Positions 61,501-64,000 of a stretch of 64,000 nucleotides of DNA are shown one piece after another. The stretch is taken from the NCBI GenBank assembly GCA_964412555.1, contig CAYPPG010000023.1, forward strand, positions 1 through 64,000, written 5' to 3'. The notes beneath the pieces were generated by a model, which saw only the letters and a program-made list of their open reading frames with translations, made no database searches and was not told where the DNA came from. This DNA is from CAYPPG01 sp964412555 (GTDB taxonomy: Bacteria; Hinthialibacterota; Hinthialibacteria; Hinthialibacterales; Hinthialibacteraceae). How positions within the stretch are numbered: position 1 is the stretch's first letter; each line of letters starts with the position of its first letter. A program made the position numbers and the translations under genes.

Positions 61501-61609
61501 GAACGGGGACGGTATTCCGGATTTTGCCGCCTTGGGGAACAATAATGAGAGTGTAACGGTATATGTAAGTCGAGAGGGTGTTGCGGTAAAGGATTGGTCG
61601 ATTTATTAA
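58562..61609 (+). CDS. large exported FG-GAP/VCBS repeat protein with a Thr/Pro-rich linker
   Basis: The 1015-residue protein has a signal peptide ending near LGWGQ. FG-GAP/VCBS-like repeats come first (about 60-440, with AEDMDRNGRLDF, GDLDGDNAPDVVF, TDVDRNGISDVVI and ADMTNDGAPDVCV). A 215-residue linker (about 448-662) consists almost only of Thr, Pro, Ser and Asn in TPT/NTP steps. A second set of repeats follows (about 680-1010, with ADMDGDGDDELLLAS and GEMDGDGFSDVAVAN). Two propeller-like domains joined by a long extended stalk suit a cell-surface protein. TTG at 58562 has GGGAG upstream; an ATG at 58574 is the alternative. It overlaps the following convergent gene by four bases. Confidence 0.75.
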   Translation: MNERMFLKNNYYLRFSFLLGLCVLGNLGWGQDRVSLSQTIDSFSETNSIQLFDFGIDSLDDFLVEELTNNDLPEIVLSSAASSQVVILRDFTSLEIPFFSSFTSLDITALNQFRPRWLAAEDMDRNGRLDFIISALSASTSSQTGLIYYRLGEGLADSDFRKVKMYESRVPTLNENALIAVGDLDGDNAPDVVFHRQDPTDPWGNSTVFLKNMGNDTFQQVGINLTQSIDINQLLITDVDRNGISDVVIVISNSNSKVLQFYRWDANLGHLTSLPQLNMIPFGINPTEASPVDARMIQLPGENLPAVVVLMEERNYTGKLYLFRQTSPFQFDTTNFSTISIPKRTLDLKVADMTNDGAPDVCVSVAKNLADPNSKNGIHIYEVKDGQFQDNYHFFETDYLDDFGQAKDFVPIRFETTDLNNDQYNDLIFIGSSQPNFSNRLGFSIQLTPTPSPTATPTHTTTPTPTPTYEPSNTPTNTPTYTHTPTQTPSPTPSNTATNTPTQTATHSPTLTNTPTFTPTSTPTSTSTNTPTSTPTVTPSNTETNTPSSTPTATPTNTSTNTPSLTPTLTPSNTSTPTQTATRTSTVTEVPTSTSTSTPPPTNSPSPTSTLTYTVTPTNTLIPTFTPTPTNTATPTKLPTFTPTFTPPPTLTITPTYSPTVQPGKTPVNLAERFTRYDVEKIGRDLLSLAFADMDGDGDDELLLASEGTDEIIMLRFEGMELSESQRLSEVGAPADFGVLSHENKTSLAVLLQDDPHIALVHSSANHDLTVQTRYPLNESSVRLIVGDYSGDTIPDLITLSDFSGIVTVFDGDGNGSFKAGKKLFVGTDTRNVQLYKYASGKRELLALRGTGKITRYSIQAGGILLPAGSKNVGNDPRSITVGEMDGDGFSDVAVANHTDETVTLYRSQGRDGMNDSLTIQMNIKVIHAVFHDMDGDGLDDLLIVGDESDSIFIYLAEYLEAPVRFSSVANPSFTSAGDMNGDGIPDFAALGNNNESVTVYVSREGVAVKDWSIY

Positions 61610-61836
61610 AAGACTTGTTCAAATGCGGTTGTAAGAATAATCATGATGGAATAACAAATCAATAGGGTGAAGGGAAGAAAAATAAACAAGTTGATCCCCC
61701 ATCGAAGAGTGGTTGCAACCCAGCGAATGACTTCGATTTCCTGCGCAGATATACCCAGAACCAAATCCGTCTTGCAATAACAGCAAACACGGCTGTGGCG
61801 CAAAATACTATTGCCACAAAAGGGGCATTTCTTCAT
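61606..61836 (-). CDS. small zinc-ribbon membrane protein
   Basis: The 76-residue protein begins with a zinc ribbon (KKCPFCGNSILRHSRVCCYC, two CxxC pairs) and has one or two membrane helices (LRWGINLFIFLPFTLLICYSIMIIL). AAGGGG is five bases before the ATG at 61836. Such proteins are widespread and uncharacterised. Confidence 0.65.
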   Translation of the reverse strand: MKKCPFCGNSILRHSRVCCYCKTDLVLGISAQEIEVIRWVATTLRWGINLFIFLPFTLLICYSIMIILTTAFEQVF

Positions 61837-62102
61837 GACATCCCCTTCTGTTTGATTCTTTTGAACATCCATTTTCAGGCCTCGACTCACTCACCACAAA
61901 TGCGGTACGTTCCAATTATTATACCTGATCTAATAGGAATAATTCAATACATGAAAGGAAATCTGAAAAAACCTACACAGGAATGGTTGATTTTGGATAA
62001 AGAAAAGTTGCTGAGAATGCATATTCGTTTTCAAGAATTTGAATCACCGAGAGTATGGCCTGTGAATACTTGTTTTCGGATAGCACACCAACGAGAAGTA
62101 TC

Positions 62103-63476
62103 TCATGAAAAGAAAGTTGGATATTTCCCTCTACTTGCATCTCGTTGAATGAGGACGGCAAGTTCCATCGCATGATAATCCCCCCACATCGAAGATTCTT
62201 CATTCGGGATTTTGCTACCGGGGGGAGTATAGTCCCAACCATTTGGGCGATGATAAACGGAGTGCATAATCAATCCTTGATGCGTTTCGCTGACAGAAAG
62301 GTAGGGTTCCGAAAATAGTGTATTTGCAACTTTCAGGCCAGCTTTATAGTAATTCTCTCCTTCTTCTCCATGTCCCTTTTCCTTGAGATAGTTTCCCAAC
62401 CGAATAAGTCCTTGCGCCGCAATGGCGGCGGCGGAACTGTCCACCGGTTCGTAATCATTAAACGGCTCTGATGGTCGATCGAGATAGTCTCCCATCTGTG
62501 CAAGTCCGGGAGCTCCAGTATCCCAATAGGGAATCCCGTCCGTAGCTGTATTTTCGATATAGAAATCCGCCGTGGCACGAGCGGCTTCTTCAAATTCGGA
62601 TAAAAGCACTGTTTTTCCCCCTAATGGCTCCAATTCCGTTTCGGAAAAGGTCTGGAGAAATTCGAGTTGTTCGGAAAAACCGGTAATTGCCCATGCCAAT
62701 CCACGTGTCCAGGTGGAAAACGGTGAATATCCCTGTTGGCTGCTCGGGCAGCGAAAGCGTCCGTCGTTCCGGTTGAAAATCGCTTCATGAACGGTGCGTC
62801 CCCTGATATCATATGCATCTCGGCCGGTTCCATAATAAATATTGTAACGGGCGGTACTGCGGGCGTGGTGAACCAACCGTTCGAGTAAAGAGATACGCTC
62901 GTCATGTTCCCCCATCAAGACATGGCCAAGCCGATGAGCCACTCCGAGCGCTCGAAGCGAACGAATTGTATCGACAAAAAGCGAGTGAGGACCGTTGAAA
63001 GAATAAATGTATCCAAAACCGGAGTCGATGGTAGACCATCGGGCGGCTTGTACTGCCCCGGACGCTTTCAATGCCATCTCATAGAAATTGAGTTCCCATT
63101 CATTGTGAGGAATGCGCCCTTCCAACATCAGACGGCGCAGATTGCCGTAGGTTGAAATGTTGTTGAAGCCGTGATCATGAACACCGATATGCGTCACATG
63201 GGCAGCCATATGTTCTTGTATGTTTTTCCGTGCCAGATTCAGAAATTGAAGATCCTCAGTTGCATCGAATTGAAGCAAAGCGGCTCCATATTGAAATCCT
63301 TGTGTCCATTCCGTCCAGCCGCGGGAGGTATACTTACCTTGTACTGTGAAAACGGGGGTTCCTTGTTTCGGATCCCATTCCCGTTCAATGGACATAATCT
63401 TTTTTGCAGACACATCGAACATTTTTTCGATTTTGGGTGTCAAATCAGAAGACTTCAGATTCAGATCGATTTTCAT
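62103..63476 (-). CDS. GH88-family unsaturated glucuronyl hydrolase
   Basis: The 457-residue protein matches GH88, (alpha/alpha)6 enzymes that remove the unsaturated uronic acid left by polysaccharide lyases through a hydration mechanism. VHDHGFNNISTYGNL carries one catalytic Asp, and DGIPYWDTGAP...PVDSSAAAIAAQG carries the substrate region and the second Asp. TRGLAWAITGFSE and SSMWGDYHAMELAV are also typical. No signal peptide is visible, so it is probably cytosolic and acts on imported unsaturated disaccharides, a natural partner for the lyase at 1103-3529. Confidence 0.9.
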   Translation of the reverse strand: MKIDLNLKSSDLTPKIEKMFDVSAKKIMSIEREWDPKQGTPVFTVQGKYTSRGWTEWTQGFQYGAALLQFDATEDLQFLNLARKNIQEHMAAHVTHIGVHDHGFNNISTYGNLRRLMLEGRIPHNEWELNFYEMALKASGAVQAARWSTIDSGFGYIYSFNGPHSLFVDTIRSLRALGVAHRLGHVLMGEHDERISLLERLVHHARSTARYNIYYGTGRDAYDIRGRTVHEAIFNRNDGRFRCPSSQQGYSPFSTWTRGLAWAITGFSEQLEFLQTFSETELEPLGGKTVLLSEFEEAARATADFYIENTATDGIPYWDTGAPGLAQMGDYLDRPSEPFNDYEPVDSSAAAIAAQGLIRLGNYLKEKGHGEEGENYYKAGLKVANTLFSEPYLSVSETHQGLIMHSVYHRPNGWDYTPPGSKIPNEESSMWGDYHAMELAVLIQRDASRGKYPTFFS

Positions 63477-63641
63477 AGTGTAACTCCAACAATTTAAAAT
63501 AAGATCTTCTCACATTTTGCCGATATTTCTCCAAGGAATTCTCATCATTCTATGCTTTTTATCACAGAAATGAAGAATTGTTGAACCTTTCATTCCCATG
63601 AGTGTTTCACGAATTTCAACAAAACGTAATGAAAGGAGTCC

Positions 63642-64000
63642 TTAAAGTACGGCATCTGCAATTTTTGTCGCAGCATCTTTGAGATCGTCAGGTTTGTGGG
63701 CGGCAGAGACAGAAATTCTCAGCCTAGCAGTGCCTTCCGGAACTGTCGGTGGGCGAATCGCAATGGCCACAATCCCTTCTTGATACAATTGCCTGGCAAG
63801 AGTTAACGTTTCTTTACATTCCCCTACAACAATGGAGATAATGGGAGTGGAGTGAAAACCAATTTCCAATCCGTTATCTTGTAAGGCAATTTGCATGACT
63901 TGAATTGCGTCGCGCAGAGAATTGATCCATTGTGGTTCAGTGCGAATTCGTTGAATATTGTAATGGGCGATTCCCGCAAGAAGAGGTGACAAGGCCGTTG
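63642..64000 (-). CDS. 3' end of a BioF/KBL-type alpha-oxoamine synthase
   Basis: The visible C-terminal 119 residues belong to a PLP enzyme of the alpha-oxoamine synthase group (8-amino-7-oxononanoate synthase or 2-amino-3-oxobutyrate CoA ligase). GIVAIAIRPPTVPEGTARLRIS is the family's C-terminal signature, and STPIISIVVG precedes it. The frame stays open to the edge of the window, so the start and the PLP Lys lie beyond it. Which of the two activities it has cannot be decided from this part. Confidence 0.8.
   Translation of the reverse strand, partial: TALSPLLAGIAHYNIQRIRTEPQWINSLRDAIQVMQIALQDNGLEIGFHSTPIISIVVGECKETLTLARQLYQEGIVAIAIRPPTVPEGTARLRISVSAAHKPDDLKDAATKIADAVL

Overview
The window comes from an uncultured, Gram-negative, respiring bacterium that degrades polysaccharides. 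It carries many secreted carbohydrate-active enzymes and a sulfatase with a CxPxR motif. It also carries type IV-like pseudopilins and FG-GAP repeat proteins with a Thr/Pro-rich linker. An Alternative Complex III plus caa3-type oxidase cluster and twin-arginine/lipoprotein signals are present too. This mix resembles genomes of lineages such as Sumerlaeota, Hydrogenedentota or Poribacteria. That placement is an impression from gene content only; no rRNA is present to settle it.

Region 1 (1-16 kb) is an accessory island for glycan use, mostly on the minus strand. Its intact genes are a heparinase II/III-type lyase, a DUF1593 protein, a DUF4038-type glycosidase, a GH30-like glycosidase, a pseudopilin, two coupled amidohydrolases and a beta-propeller protein. 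Between them lies wreckage: a TOTE-type primase/helicase fragment, an alpha-L-fucosidase (GH29) remnant, IS21-type terminal repeats, the 3' end of a group II intron with domain V, an IS1380 transposase remnant and an esterase remnant. A GH3 glycosidase follows at 16.8-19.2 kb.

Region 2 (19.6-24.7 kb) is a tRNA-dependent transamidation operon with an unusual design. AspRS carries a GatC-like C-terminal domain. It is followed by a GatA homologue that has lost all three amidase catalytic residues, then an ordinary GatB. This is my lead finding.

Region 3 (24.8-33.1 kb) encodes a histidine kinase and an NtrC-type sigma-54 activator. A -24/-12 promoter follows, then an operon of a small Cys-rich protein, NuoE-like, NuoF-like, a HydA/NuoG-N-terminal-like ferredoxin protein and an FMN-binding glutamate-synthase-like protein. 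It looks like a sigma-54-controlled NADH-linked flavin/iron-sulfur complex of unknown substrate. A predicted exported catalase-peroxidase and a sulfatase come next.

Region 4 (37.7-51.7 kb, minus strand) is a continuous respiratory cluster, in transcription order actABCDEF, a small membrane protein, sco, coxB, coxA, coxC, a subunit IV and a second subunit III. It would pass electrons from quinol through Alternative Complex III to cytochrome c and oxygen.

Region 5 (52.4-64 kb) holds surE, a DedA-family protein, a sigma-54-promoted beta-barrel porin, two FG-GAP proteins and a toxin-antitoxin pair with a short toxin overlapping a stand-alone coaC. Small Cys proteins, a GH88 hydrolase and the 3' end of a BioF/KBL-type gene complete it. 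A structured 85-bp repeat occurs at 43.9 and 54.0 kb.
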